Below the pieces are notes generated by a model. The model was not told the DNA's origin and searched no databases. It was given only the letters and a program-made list of their open reading frames with translations. This document shows, in pieces, positions 8,501 to 17,705 of a stretch of DNA of 64,000 nt. The stretch's first letter is position 1; the number at the start of each line of letters is the position of its first letter. The stretch is from contig CALSRB010000001.1 of the NCBI GenBank assembly GCA_943788655.1, forward strand, positions 194,206 through 258,205, read 5' to 3'. A program made the position numbers and the translations under genes. This DNA is from MGIIa-L1 sp009887095 (lineage in GTDB: Archaea; Thermoplasmatota; Poseidoniia; Poseidoniales; Poseidoniaceae).

Positions 8501-9544
8501 TCAGTCGTTGAGCAAGGCTCGGAAATCACAAGCTTTGCATTGCCTTCCTGATGTCATCGCACCACATTTTGGGCATGGAGTTGGCGGTGCCAAACTTGGA
8601 GCATCGTCCGGACTCCGGTTTCGAAGGGCCTTAATGTTGTCAGCCATGCGCAGCAGTCCATGACGAGTGCCAGGTGAATCTGCTTCCATTTGAGCTACCA
8701 TCTCGCGATGCCTCCAGCGAAGTGCACCTTGGGCGTGCGGACACTCCTCGTGATGAAGGGGCAAGTCTCGGTGGAGTGCGTAGAGGTGGACTTCCTGCTC
8801 AGGAATCCACCTAAGGGGCACGATTCGTGGAGCCATCCCCTCGACCACAGTCGTGGTGTGCGGGGCCAAACGGAGGGTCCGGTCAAGATCGCCATTGGTC
8901 ATGTTCATCAAGACAGTTTGAGCCATGTCGTCGAGGTTATGCCCAAGTGCGATGATATCTGCACCGATGCGATCAGCAAGATGGTTGATGCCTTGGCGGC
9001 GGAACACGCCACAATAGGAGCATGGGAGGCGTGGTGCGCTCGGGTTTGATTCCAAGAGGCCGGGGATTCGGCTTGCAACCTCATCCATTTCCTTGAAACT
9101 CAATTCTGGGTAGGACACTGTGATGAATTCGACACCGAGTCGGTCGCACAACTCTTGAGCGCATGTGAGGGATGGGGGGCGGTACCCTTCTATTCCTTCA
9201 TCCACGGTGCCCGCAACAATCCGGACATCTGGACGTGCGCCGACGAGATCGACAATGCTGTCGAGCAAGACAGCGGAATCCTTTCCGCCTGAGATTGCGA
9301 CAAAAATGGTGGTGTCTCGATCTTTTGGTAGCACCAGTTGCTGGCGTAATTCCTTTGCTATTTTCTTACGAACAGACTTTGCCATGTGCTCATTGCACAG
9401 AATTCGTCCGGAATAAGCCTGTTCGAGCACTGCCGGACGTGAACAGCTGTCGCACTGTGGGACCTCAAACCCGGATGAGTGCGACCCTGCCATGTTCTGT
9501 GGGAGGGTCATTATCGTTTCAAGCCCCCGCTTCATAGTTGCCAT
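8501..9544 (-). CDS. tRNA 2-thiolation enzyme, TtuA/Ncs6 family
   Basis: An adenylating PP-loop enzyme that activates a tRNA uridine for sulfur insertion (2-thiouridine). The PP-loop ISGGKDS is at ~residue 83. It is flanked by an N-terminal cysteine pair domain (CDSC...CNEH), a central SYCG motif expected to contribute an iron-sulfur ligand, and a C-terminal zinc ribbon (CPKCG...CKAC). GHNLDDMAQTVLMN is typical of the family. Whether it modifies U34 (Ncs6-like) or U54 (TtuA-like) cannot be told from the sequence. ATG 9544 was preferred to GTG 9547; ATG 9535 is also possible. Confidence 0.92.
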   Translation of the reverse strand: MATMKRGLETIMTLPQNMAGSHSSGFEVPQCDSCSRPAVLEQAYSGRILCNEHMAKSVRKKIAKELRQQLVLPKDRDTTIFVAISGGKDSAVLLDSIVDLVGARPDVRIVAGTVDEGIEGYRPPSLTCAQELCDRLGVEFITVSYPELSFKEMDEVASRIPGLLESNPSAPRLPCSYCGVFRRQGINHLADRIGADIIALGHNLDDMAQTVLMNMTNGDLDRTLRLAPHTTTVVEGMAPRIVPLRWIPEQEVHLYALHRDLPLHHEECPHAQGALRWRHREMVAQMEADSPGTRHGLLRMADNIKALRNRSPDDAPSLAPPTPCPKCGAMTSGRQCKACDFRALLND

Positions 9545-9583
9545 CACAGAGTGGCGCTCGTTTCGAAAAAACCAATTGCAAAA

Positions 9584-9630
9584 TCAATTATTGAATTGAA
9601 AAATTTGACCACATATTGAGTCATTGGTCA
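9584..9630. promoter_or_regulatory. Two inverted repeats in the divergent intergenic region
   Basis: TCAATT-ATTG-AATTGA (9584-9599) and TGACCA...TGGTCA (9606-9611 and 9625-9630, 13-base spacer) lie in the AT-rich part of the gap between the minus-strand tRNA-thiolation gene and the plus-strand roadblock operon. They are plausible operator sites for either promoter. No regulator can be assigned. Confidence 0.35.
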
Positions 9631-9752
9631 CAAGAAGAAGTGCCGAGGGTCTGAATTTTGATGCTCCTATGGGCGCGGAAAAAAGGACGGTATGGGTCTT
9701 CCGCGAGGCATTTTCATTGAAGTCCAGTTGGAAAATTAATTTGGGTCTTCAA

Positions 9753-9770
9753 ATCCCCCTTTAGGGGGAT
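9753..9770 (+). promoter_or_regulatory. Perfect hairpin upstream of the roadblock operon
   Basis: ATCCCCC-TTTA-GGGGGAT forms a perfect 7-bp stem with a 4-nt loop, 54 bases before the ATG at 9824. An AT-rich stretch at 9732-9741 (AAAATTAATT) could be a TATA element, which would put the hairpin near the transcript 5' end. It resembles the thrS leader hairpin in size and C/G-run composition. Function unknown. Confidence 0.4.
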
Positions 9771-9823
9771 GGAAGCACAAAAGTTCTTGAAGCCCACAAC
9801 GGTGACAGAAGGATTGAGCATCC

Positions 9824-10162
9824 ATGTTACAACGTGCGCTGGCCGGATTGTATCGCCTTGAAGGCGTTCAACAGGCCATGCTCATCGATGATAGCGGGCA
9901 GATCTTGGCGAGCGTTGGCGAAGAAGGTACAATGCCTCCAGTTCAGCATGCAGTGGAGGTTCTTTCTGCTGCTCTCGAATCAGCGGATGCCCTTGGTTTG
10001 GGGTCAATCTACGAAGTATGGTGCGAGGGAGAAACACGCACCATGATCGATGTTGCCTCGCCAACACGAATTGTCGCCTTGTCGGGCGCTGGTGGCCGTT
10101 TGGCACGCTGGCGTCACGCCCTTGACCGGGATCGTAGGATCCTTGCCACCACCCCCCAGTGA
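9824..10162 (+). CDS. Roadblock/LC7-like domain protein
   Basis: 112 residues with the pattern of a single roadblock/LC7 domain: a leading helix (LQRALAGLYRLEGV), a strand with QAMLIDDSGQILASVG, a central helix around VEVLSAALESADALG, and later strands (YEVWCEGETRTMIDVA, RIVALSGAG). Family members act as dimeric platforms for small GTPases or as motility/polarity regulators in prokaryotes. The next gene begins nine bases later, encodes a huge coiled-coil protein and contains a similar domain, so the two probably form one complex. The assignment rests on pattern, not on a search. Confidence 0.6.
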   Translation: MLQRALAGLYRLEGVQQAMLIDDSGQILASVGEEGTMPPVQHAVEVLSAALESADALGLGSIYEVWCEGETRTMIDVASPTRIVALSGAGGRLARWRHALDRDRRILATTPQ

Positions 10163-10171
10163 GTTGATGAA

Positions 10172-13100
10172 ATGTTTACACTACCACACGGAACCCCAGT
10201 TGAAGGCGCTATCTCAGTCGAATCTGGTTCGATTCAACCATTTGATCACGGCGTTATCAGCACTTGGATTGGCCGTCGGAAAACTCCAGCAGGACATCGC
10301 CTCGTCCGCGCAGGACGCATTGTAGCATGGGTTGCCGAGTCAGGCAAAGGAAAACTTCTGCTTGCCGGGAAGGAAGCACGGCTTCGCCTTGAGGAACTTG
10401 AAGGGAAGGAGCATTGTCGCTTCATTGCTGGTGAATACTCCCTCTCCGGTCTTGGTAGCGTTGCCGAAGCCATTCCTGAGGCGTTTGAACATCCCTCGGA
10501 CCGACAAGGGCTTCTTCCACGCGGCGATGCTGTATTGCGACTTCTCGCACGTGATTTGTCTTCGGTTCTTCGGGCTGTTGTCGAGCGTGACACCGTGCGA
10601 GGGGCTGTTGCGATCGACCAAGGCATGCTCATTGACAGCGTTGGCGACTTGCCGAACACCCCAGATGTTTTGGCGCAAGAAATCCACTCAACCCTTGAAG
10701 CAATGAGCATCAGCGTGCTCGATGAAGAAGGCCTCTCGAACGGAAGTCATTGGACCATGCACCACGAAGATGGTTCCTTGCTGCTTGCAAAAGCGGGTGA
10801 TGTTTCGTTAGGTGTTTGGACCGAAGCGAACACAAACCACGCCCGTTTGATTTCCGCTGTTGCAGCAGTTCTCGATGGCGAAGTAGGAGCAATTGGTGCA
10901 ACTGGCGGCCCGATTCCTGAAGGATTCGTGCTCCGTGAAGGTCGTGGCGGACCTGATGCCATCCTCTCCATGTTGGCTGCTGCTGTCAAAGAACAAGTGA
11001 CTGGGCATTTACAATCCGGACAGTCTTCAACCGCTGTGTCTGTGCTCTTGGCCCGTGGTGTTCCTGTTGGTGTGTCCGCCCCAGATGGACAATCACTCGA
11101 AGAAGCCATGCTCACATTCACCGATTCAACCCGTGTGCTCAAACTTCACCGCCTTCCAGCAGGAAGCATCATTTCCCGGGAATCAGGAAATGTTGAGGAG
11201 TTCATGCTTGATGATTTTCATGATCTTTTGGTCACCCTCCGTACGCGCTCTGAGAGTCGTCGTGCAACCTTGAAGGGCAAGCTCACTGATTTGTTCGGGT
11301 TCGAAATTGGGATGGAAAAGCTCCGGAAGAGTCGAGCAACAGCCATTTTCTCCGAAACCGTTGATGCGGTCACCGGTGGACTGCCTGGAGAAATCTCTCA
11401 GCCACTGGCAGTCGATGCTGGCTTGCGTCGTCGACTTGAGGCTGCAGACCACCGAATTGATGAATTGGAGAAAGAAAAAGCTGCACTTCAAAGCCACTTG
11501 GAATCCTCCCAAGCCGCTGCAAACGCAGCACAAATCATCGCCAGAGAAGCCACTGAGACCCGTACGGCATCGACCACCTCGCTCGAAGAAGCACATGGAC
11601 AATTTAGTTCGATGCAAATTGAATTAGCAAAAGCCAAGGCTGCAACAGAGCAAGCGGAAAACCGGGCTGAACGATTGGTCCGAAGGGTGAATGAACTCGA
11701 ACACCAAGTCTCCACACGCGCCGCTGAGTTGGCAAAAGCCCTCGGGGACGCAACCTCCAGCGAAACACTCCGTACGGCCATCGAAGACATGTCCCTCAAG
11801 GAAGCGGCTCTGAACGCTGAACTCAACACTCACAGTCAACAACTTGCAACAATTCGTCAACAAGCAGAGGATGATGAACGACGGCTTCAAGTTCTCCAAG
11901 AACAAGTTGCCGCAGCTCGTGAGCGTCATGCTCGCGCCCAGGCTGAAGTCGTTCTACTCGATGAGAAAATCAAAACCAATACGAGCGAACTTGCAGCAAT
12001 CGAAGCAGAGGCAAAGGCCAGTCGCCGACGTGCGGAAGAAGATCGAAACCGTTTGGCTTCTGACGAAGCAAGGCAAGCACAAGTACAAGCAGAGTTGCGG
12101 GAATTGATGGACGAACGCCGACAAATCTTGAGAGAACTTGGTGACCTTGGTGCTCGCCGAGGCCACTCCGAAGCAGAACTCGCTTCGCTGATTGAGCGTG
12201 CTGAGGCATTGTCCGAAGCCCATGAAGCAGCAGTTGCTGATATTCAGGAGGCAGAACGCCTTCGAGCACGGCTTGCAGAAGAACCTCTTGCGCAAGCTCT
12301 GTTGGACGACGCTGCCACCTTTGATGGTCTAGGGCCTGTTCTTGAGCGTCTTGAACACGCTCGTGCTTTGGGCTATTCAGTCACTCTTCTCGACCGGGCT
12401 GTTGAGCGTGGCCTCCAAGTGATTCAGTCCACGGTTGACCATGTTGCTGCCACACCTCGCCACCTTCTTTCGAGCGAAGTCATGACATTGTTGGAGCGTC
12501 AAGTTCCACAGACTGCTGGTGCAGTACGTGGTCTGGCTCGCTGGTCCGTCCAGCAACGCTTAGAGCACCAATTGGGTGAGACCGTTGGCCATGTCGTGAT
12601 TGACCTCGAACACCTTTTGGAAGATTATGACCGGTCGATCACAATGCTCCGCAGGCTTCGTAATGTATTGGAGCAACTCGTTCGATTGGGTGCTCCTCCA
12701 GAGGAGGTCGAAGCCCTTCTCAACAATTGCACTCGCCCTGAAGCCCTTCCAAGCATTGCACAAGCCACTCGCAAGTTGATTCAGGTTGCACTGGATGACA
12801 TCTACCTTGAAGCGGACCAACGAGATGCAGGCGAAGCTGTGGCCCTTGAGGATACGGCTCGTGTGCTTGAGGAACTCATCACACAACTCGATGCCTCTGG
12901 CCTTGCTGACGGTGTGCCACGAGGCATGCTATGGGAATTCCAACGAGATGGTTTGCTGCCATATGAGCGAGCATCTGTTCCAGCAGCACAGCGCACTCCA
13001 GTGGAGCAAGAAATGATCATCACAATGGAATCAAGCCTTGCTGGAGAAGTACCGGTCTCGCTCGATGCAGTGCCTGCACAACCCGAATCGATTGAAGGCG

Positions 13101-13348
13101 GCTGGGAAGCAATGCCAGTCCCAGTCGACAATGCTCCCGAACCTATTGCGTCCTCACAGCCAGTCGAACAAAGGACTGCCCCAGGTGTTTCTTCTGATGT
13201 CGATGGCAGCGATGAGCGGGCCGCTTTGGAAGCCGAACTGGCACAGCTTGATGCCTCTTGGGAGCACAGGAAAGAACCCGTTGTCGAAGTAAAGGCCGAC
13301 CCAGCCTTGGCCGCTTTGGAAGCCAGGCTTTCTGGATTGGACCTGTGA
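10172..13348 (+). CDS. Giant coiled-coil protein with roadblock-like N-terminal region
   Basis: 1058 residues, no signal peptide or membrane helix. Residues ~130-240 resemble a roadblock domain (RGAVAIDQGMLIDSVG, then SLLLAKAGDVSLGVW and a closing helix). A second globular part reaches ~420. Residues ~420-700 form a long coiled coil (heptad-like, Glu/Ala/Arg/Gln-rich). Residues ~710-940 are helical and probably globular. The last ~110 are acidic and proline-rich, probably disordered, ending with two similar short motifs, AALEAELAQLD and AALEARLSGLD. It sits between the small roadblock protein (9-bp gap) and a small membrane protein (9-bp gap with a strong ribosome binding site). A cytoskeletal, tethering or SMC-like scaffold role is inference; no ATPase motif is seen. 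Confidence 0.75.
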   Translation: MFTLPHGTPVEGAISVESGSIQPFDHGVISTWIGRRKTPAGHRLVRAGRIVAWVAESGKGKLLLAGKEARLRLEELEGKEHCRFIAGEYSLSGLGSVAEAIPEAFEHPSDRQGLLPRGDAVLRLLARDLSSVLRAVVERDTVRGAVAIDQGMLIDSVGDLPNTPDVLAQEIHSTLEAMSISVLDEEGLSNGSHWTMHHEDGSLLLAKAGDVSLGVWTEANTNHARLISAVAAVLDGEVGAIGATGGPIPEGFVLREGRGGPDAILSMLAAAVKEQVTGHLQSGQSSTAVSVLLARGVPVGVSAPDGQSLEEAMLTFTDSTRVLKLHRLPAGSIISRESGNVEEFMLDDFHDLLVTLRTRSESRRATLKGKLTDLFGFEIGMEKLRKSRATAIFSETVDAVTGGLPGEISQPLAVDAGLRRRLEAADHRIDELEKEKAALQSHLESSQAAANAAQIIAREATETRTASTTSLEEAHGQFSSMQIELAKAKAATEQAENRAERLVRRVNELEHQVSTRAAELAKALGDATSSETLRTAIEDMSLKEAALNAELNTHSQQLATIRQQAEDDERRLQVLQEQVAAARERHARAQAEVVLLDEKIKTNTSELAAIEAEAKASRRRAEEDRNRLASDEARQAQVQAELRELMDERRQILRELGDLGARRGHSEAELASLIERAEALSEAHEAAVADIQEAERLRARLAEEPLAQALLDDAATFDGLGPVLERLEHARALGYSVTLLDRAVERGLQVIQSTVDHVAATPRHLLSSEVMTLLERQVPQTAGAVRGLARWSVQQRLEHQLGETVGHVVIDLEHLLEDYDRSITMLRRLRNVLEQLVRLGAPPEEVEALLNNCTRPEALPSIAQATRKLIQVALDDIYLEADQRDAGEAVALEDTARVLEELITQLDASGLADGVPRGMLWEFQRDGLLPYERASVPAAQRTPVEQEMIITMESSLAGEVPVSLDAVPAQPESIEGGWEAMPVPVDNAPEPIASSQPVEQRTAPGVSSDVDGSDERAALEAELAQLDASWEHRKEPVVEVKADPALAALEARLSGLDL

Positions 13349-13357
13349 GGTGATTGG

Positions 13358-13606
13358 ATGTCTGAAGACGCAACGACATTGATGGCTCGTGATGAGACGA
13401 GTGGACGAACCTATCCAATGGTTCTCGAACGTGTTTTTTTCGTTCTCGCCATCGTTGGATTTTTTGTGCTTCAGCCGGTCGTTATGGAAGCCGTTGACGA
13501 CCCTTCTTGGGCTTCGTTCGCCGCTGGGTGGTGCGGTCTGCCGATCGCTCTTATGTTCGCGAGTGAACTCCTTGGTCGATTGATGCAACGGATGCTCTCG
13601 AACTGA
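13358..13606 (+). CDS. Small two-helix membrane protein
   Basis: 82 residues. Two hydrophobic segments, VFFVLAIVGFFVLQPVV and SFAAGWCGLPIALMFASEL, are separated by a short acidic loop, with short polar ends. GAGGTGAT lies four bases before the ATG and overlaps the stop of the coiled-coil gene, so it is translated with that gene. It may anchor the roadblock/coiled-coil proteins to the membrane; this is inferred only from operon position. Confidence 0.75.
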   Translation: MSEDATTLMARDETSGRTYPMVLERVFFVLAIVGFFVLQPVVMEAVDDPSWASFAAGWCGLPIALMFASELLGRLMQRMLSN

Positions 13607-13608
13607 GC

Positions 13609-14832
13609 CTACAAATCCACGATGTCTTTGGTGGGCGCTGCAACCGCAGCAGGGTTTTGACCTCTGATGGTGTTGACCAAGCCCCATACCCGCTCCCATG
13701 GAACAAAGAATCTCAAAAGTGCCATGAGGCTCAAAAACATCAATGCAGAAATGACAAGTCCGTAGGTCAGCGATAATTCAATCGATTCTGAAACTTGCCC
13801 TGCCCATTGACTTCCTGTCGAACCTTCGACGAGGTCAAGTAAGACACTGTGGAATCCAAGCGCCACCATTGTAGCAACGCCAGTAAGGCCGAGGAATCCA
13901 AAGGTATGCTTGAGGTGTGTGTTTAGCACATTGTCCATCTGACGTACATATTCGGGGTCACGCTTGCATGATTCTGGGAGTCGATAGGCGTACTCCAAGT
14001 ATCGAATGACGCCGTATGAGGATTCTTGGAACACCATGATGAGCACTGCGATCATGATTAGGGCAAATTGTTCCTTGGTGACGAGCATCAACCCAAACAG
14101 ACCGATTGTCGGATCGGTGAATTGAGTTTCAACAGTGGTCAGTGCGTCACCATACGAGCCTAACTGTCCGTTGATGAGCGGGAAAGCAAGGATGGCGTGG
14201 ATTCCGAGGAACAACAGTGTGAAACCAATCGACCAAGCTATTGAACGGCGGGAGAGCCCCCAAATTCCACGCGTGCCCATAATGACCGGTAAGAGGTACA
14301 TGAAGAGAATCATCAGCGAGAGGATCATCAGCAGAGGCCATTCCAATGTGGAAAGTTCACTTTGGTCGGGCAGGCGGAGGTCAAACGATGTCAACATGCC
14401 GAAGCCCCATGAAACCACCAAGCGTCCAATGAGCATCACGATGAGCGTGATGATGAATCCAAGTTTGATGCGCTGTTGAGTTTTCGGCGTTTGGAAGGCA
14501 AGCAGTGCCATGCTTCCACCCAATGATAGACCAAGCACCAATGGTACAGAAAACCGCCCAAGTCCAGAACTTCCTTCACCGGTCAAAAAGTCTCCAATCG
14601 GTAGTTGTTGTCCGATGAGGACCTCGATGGTGTCGAAGAGCATTGTGTGGTCGATGGATCCAACCACATAGGTCGAAACGACTTCGAGGTACATGCCAAC
14701 CAGCGCCACAGTGGCAATGATTTGCAGAGCGAGAATTTGCCATTGCTTTCTGAGCAACTTTAGATGCAGTGTTCGAGGACGGTAGTCACTGCCCATGGTG
14801 ACGTCTCGCTGGAGCCCAACATCATCTGCCAT
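13609..14832 (-). CDS. Polytopic membrane protein in DUF58/DUF4350 operon
   Basis: 407 residues with about nine or ten hydrophobic segments over the whole length (for example ILALQIIATVALVGMYLEVV, LGFIITLIVMLIGRLVV, LLMILSLMILFMYLLPVIM, IGFTLLFLGIHAILAF, TYGLVISALMFLSLMALL). No enzyme motif was found. It starts two bases after the DUF58 gene stop, so it is the third gene of that minus-strand set. Such sets often include membrane proteins that work with a MoxR ATPase; no MoxR gene is in the window. Family not recognised. Confidence 0.8.
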   Translation of the reverse strand: MADDVGLQRDVTMGSDYRPRTLHLKLLRKQWQILALQIIATVALVGMYLEVVSTYVVGSIDHTMLFDTIEVLIGQQLPIGDFLTGEGSSGLGRFSVPLVLGLSLGGSMALLAFQTPKTQQRIKLGFIITLIVMLIGRLVVSWGFGMLTSFDLRLPDQSELSTLEWPLLMILSLMILFMYLLPVIMGTRGIWGLSRRSIAWSIGFTLLFLGIHAILAFPLINGQLGSYGDALTTVETQFTDPTIGLFGLMLVTKEQFALIMIAVLIMVFQESSYGVIRYLEYAYRLPESCKRDPEYVRQMDNVLNTHLKHTFGFLGLTGVATMVALGFHSVLLDLVEGSTGSQWAGQVSESIELSLTYGLVISALMFLSLMALLRFFVPWERVWGLVNTIRGQNPAAVAAPTKDIVDL

Positions 14833-14834
14833 GC

Positions 14835-16088
14835 TCAGTACCCCCTTACCTGCATCAATGCCTGCGACAAATCCATGTCAGGCATCCAATCAATTACCTG
14901 TGCACCAGAACCGGCCAAGGTCGTCAAACGGTTTTGGCGTTCGAGTTTGAGCACTTCGTATGACATACGAGGGATTCGGCTCACCAATCGCTCGAAGTCG
15001 ATGCTTGATGGGGACAGCACGGTCACTTCGTGGCCACGCCCAACCAAGTCTCGAACTGCGGCAGGGACGGTCCCATCACCTTCACATGAGGAAATGACGA
15101 ACACCGGACTTCCACGGCTGAATCGACCACTCAATGAATTGGTGACGGCTTGGAGTGGCATGGCGCCTTTTGGTGATACGCCGGCAAGGGCGCTCAGGAT
15201 TTTGAAATACTGCTTGTCACCCGTGTCTGGTGGAAGGTAGGAGAGTTTCTCATCAAAGATGGCAAGAGCCACTGAATCCCTTCGCTTGAGGAAGAATGCA
15301 GCAAGGCTTGCAGCGGACACTGTTCCCATTTCGAGTGGATTCTTGAGAACGGTGCCTATTCTGGAGATGTCCCTGCTGTCAAGGAGCAGGTACAAGTCGG
15401 TCACCGCATCCCGACACTTTTCGTTGACCATCAATTCTCCAGTCCTTGCAAATGCCTTCCAGTTGATGTTCTTGAACGGATCACCGGGGACGTATTCACG
15501 CAGTGAGTAGAATTCAGACCCCTGGCCGGGCGTTCGCAGGGTTGTAGCGCCCGTGTACATCTTTGGTGTACGAGAGCGGAGGAATGCTTCTTCCACTTCC
15601 TTGATTTGAGGGAAGATGACAATGTCACTGTGGTGGTCAACATACATTTCATCGACACCGAGGTTGAAGGTGTTGCGAGACCGAAGGGAGACCGGTCCGA
15701 TGGAGTAATGGCCTCTCAATGGGCAACGAAGCACGTAACGAATGCGTGCGCTTTCGCCTGGTTTGAGGTTCAACCGCATTTGGTTGAGACCGCTTCGGAG
15801 TTTCATTTCGTGTGGGATGTTGTCGTAGACTTCGAGCAACTGAGTGTTGCGGTTTGAGCGATTGGTCACAAGCAGTTCAACGTACAAGTCGTCTCCTTTG
15901 TACAAATTGTCTGCGGAGAGGGTGCGTTGAACTTCCACTTCACCGTGGCCTGAAATCCACGAGTTCACGACGATGAAGGCGACAAAGGTCAGACCGAGAA
16001 TCATCATTTGGAGGTTGGAAATCATCATTCCAATCAGAACCAGTGCGATACCACCGGTGAATGTGAAGGATGCCTTACGTGTCCACAT
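14835..16088 (-). CDS. DUF58 domain protein
   Basis: 417 residues. Two adjacent N-terminal membrane helices (residues ~7-45) are followed by a beta-rich part and the DUF58 core with REYVPGDPFKNINWKAFART (~residues 200-219) and a VWA-like continuation DLYLLLDSRD. In many bacteria and archaea DUF58 proteins are encoded with MoxR AAA ATPases and membrane proteins and are thought to help assemble envelope complexes. Start ATG 16088 follows a GAGGTGAGATC ribosome binding site that overlaps the stop of the DUF4350 gene, showing translational coupling. Confidence 0.9.
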   Translation of the reverse strand: MWTRKASFTFTGGIALVLIGMMISNLQMMILGLTFVAFIVVNSWISGHGEVEVQRTLSADNLYKGDDLYVELLVTNRSNRNTQLLEVYDNIPHEMKLRSGLNQMRLNLKPGESARIRYVLRCPLRGHYSIGPVSLRSRNTFNLGVDEMYVDHHSDIVIFPQIKEVEEAFLRSRTPKMYTGATTLRTPGQGSEFYSLREYVPGDPFKNINWKAFARTGELMVNEKCRDAVTDLYLLLDSRDISRIGTVLKNPLEMGTVSAASLAAFFLKRRDSVALAIFDEKLSYLPPDTGDKQYFKILSALAGVSPKGAMPLQAVTNSLSGRFSRGSPVFVISSCEGDGTVPAAVRDLVGRGHEVTVLSPSSIDFERLVSRIPRMSYEVLKLERQNRLTTLAGSGAQVIDWMPDMDLSQALMQVRGY

Positions 16089-16097
16089 GATCTCACC

Positions 16098-17705
16098 TCA
16101 GGTTCTGCCCCACGCTTTGATTCGTTTCACAACAGCCACTGTTTGCTCAAGTGAATACTTGCTCGGTTCGATTGCGAACTTGGCAAGCACTGGGTCGTTG
16201 ATGAGGGCGACGAGGTCCTTTGCCGGCATGGCATGGAATTCCTCACGGGTGAGTCCGTTTTGATTTCGGACCTTGGACAAGAACACTTGTCGAATCTTCT
16301 CGCTTTTCGCATAGTATGTGTAGCGATTGGCATCACCAAATCCGTAGTAAATGATGCTGAAGACGTGGCGCCATGGCTCTGGGTCACGCTTCTTGAGCAA
16401 CACTGCTTCGAAAGTAACGAAGAGCACGAGGAACAAGAGGAGCATAGCCAATCCTTCTCCGGTGAAGTAGACCAGCAGGAAGTACACGGTGTTGTATGAA
16501 TCAGCAAGAAGCGCATTCTGTGGATGCCTTGACTCGTCGAAGATGACCATGGCAGTCGGTGATGCTTGACCAAGTTCGTCAGGTTCAGAGGACATCAATG
16601 CCTCAGCGATGAAGTCCATGGCCCACTTACGGTTGTCATTTTCTGGAATGGTTTTGTTGGTTGGCCCGTAGGTTCCCTCGTTGAATCCTTCGTAGTCGTA
16701 CATGGCGTTGATCAGGGCTGAACCATCTGCCATGAAGACAATTCTGCCACCGTCGCTTGGGTCGCATGTGCTTCGAGCACAGGCTTCGAAGCTGAGGTTG
16801 AATTGGCCCCATAGGTCAGGGGTTTCCGGGGTTTGTTCATTGCCAACCCAAATTTCACCATCACCGTTCACGTCGACGGTTGCTTCGTTGCTGGTGACTG
16901 CCCGAACTGAGATTTCGGGCAGGGCGCCAATCGCTCCAGGAATCAATTCGAGGGCTGTGATATCGTTGAGAAGAACCTGATAACTGGCGTTGTATTGGAT
17001 TTCGCCGCTTTTCCAGTGGTGGGCGCACAGACCCGCCTCTTCGAGAAGCATGCTTTGGCCGTCAAGTGCTGCACATGGGTGTTCGCCTTCCCCGAGATTG
17101 CCGCTCCACCGGTCGTGAACAGAGACGGTTGTTGGGTCGATGACGGTTCCATTCATGCCGCATGGTGTTGCTTGGACACACATCCAGACGAAGTTGTAGT
17201 CCAGTTCAGGAACATATGTCGTGTCATACAGTTGGTAACCCGTGTAACGAACGCCAAATGCCTCTGCAATCGTTCCTGCAAATCCATAATCATCGAGCAC
17301 AAGGGCGGTGCCTCCAGCTTGTACGAATTCAACAATTGCGTCAATCTCTGAAGGAGAGTAACCATCATCTGCAGCAATAGTGATGAACCCATCTTCGTCA
17401 AATTGCGGAAGTGAGAGCGTGTCCCTCTCGACACCAGCCACAATGTAGGTGGTGTTGCGAGGATCTTCGATGTCGGCTAACAAAAGCGGGCTGCTGACCA
17501 ACGAACTCGTCTTGATATTCGCGGCTTTGAGATCAGCACGGAAGGCGGACATGTCGTCCCAGTCGTCATCATAGGCAGACAATTGGTTTGTGTTGGAGAG
17601 GTTCACGAAGTTCAACAAGATGGTCATTAAAAGCAGGGACATCACAAACCAGAATGCGGCTTGAAGCCCAATCCTTCTGTAGTTGATGTTTCGGCCGCTG
17701 AACAT
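16098..17705 (-). CDS. DUF4350 domain membrane protein
   Basis: 535 residues. A membrane helix near the N-terminus (AAFWFVMSLLLMTILLNFV, ~15-33) is followed by a large extracytoplasmic region with the DUF4350/GldG-like alpha-beta fold, including IVEFVQAGGTALVLDDYGFA (~residues 128-147). A second membrane helix (LAMLLLFLVLFVTFEAVLL, ~430) leads to a cytoplasmic tail. First gene of the DUF4350-DUF58-membrane-protein set. GGTGAT precedes the ATG. An ATTTATG-like TATA element lies about 80 bases upstream on the minus strand. Confidence 0.85.
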   Translation of the reverse strand: MFSGRNINYRRIGLQAAFWFVMSLLLMTILLNFVNLSNTNQLSAYDDDWDDMSAFRADLKAANIKTSSLVSSPLLLADIEDPRNTTYIVAGVERDTLSLPQFDEDGFITIAADDGYSPSEIDAIVEFVQAGGTALVLDDYGFAGTIAEAFGVRYTGYQLYDTTYVPELDYNFVWMCVQATPCGMNGTVIDPTTVSVHDRWSGNLGEGEHPCAALDGQSMLLEEAGLCAHHWKSGEIQYNASYQVLLNDITALELIPGAIGALPEISVRAVTSNEATVDVNGDGEIWVGNEQTPETPDLWGQFNLSFEACARSTCDPSDGGRIVFMADGSALINAMYDYEGFNEGTYGPTNKTIPENDNRKWAMDFIAEALMSSEPDELGQASPTAMVIFDESRHPQNALLADSYNTVYFLLVYFTGEGLAMLLLFLVLFVTFEAVLLKKRDPEPWRHVFSIIYYGFGDANRYTYYAKSEKIRQVFLSKVRNQNGLTREEFHAMPAKDLVALINDPVLAKFAIEPSKYSLEQTVAVVKRIKAWGRT

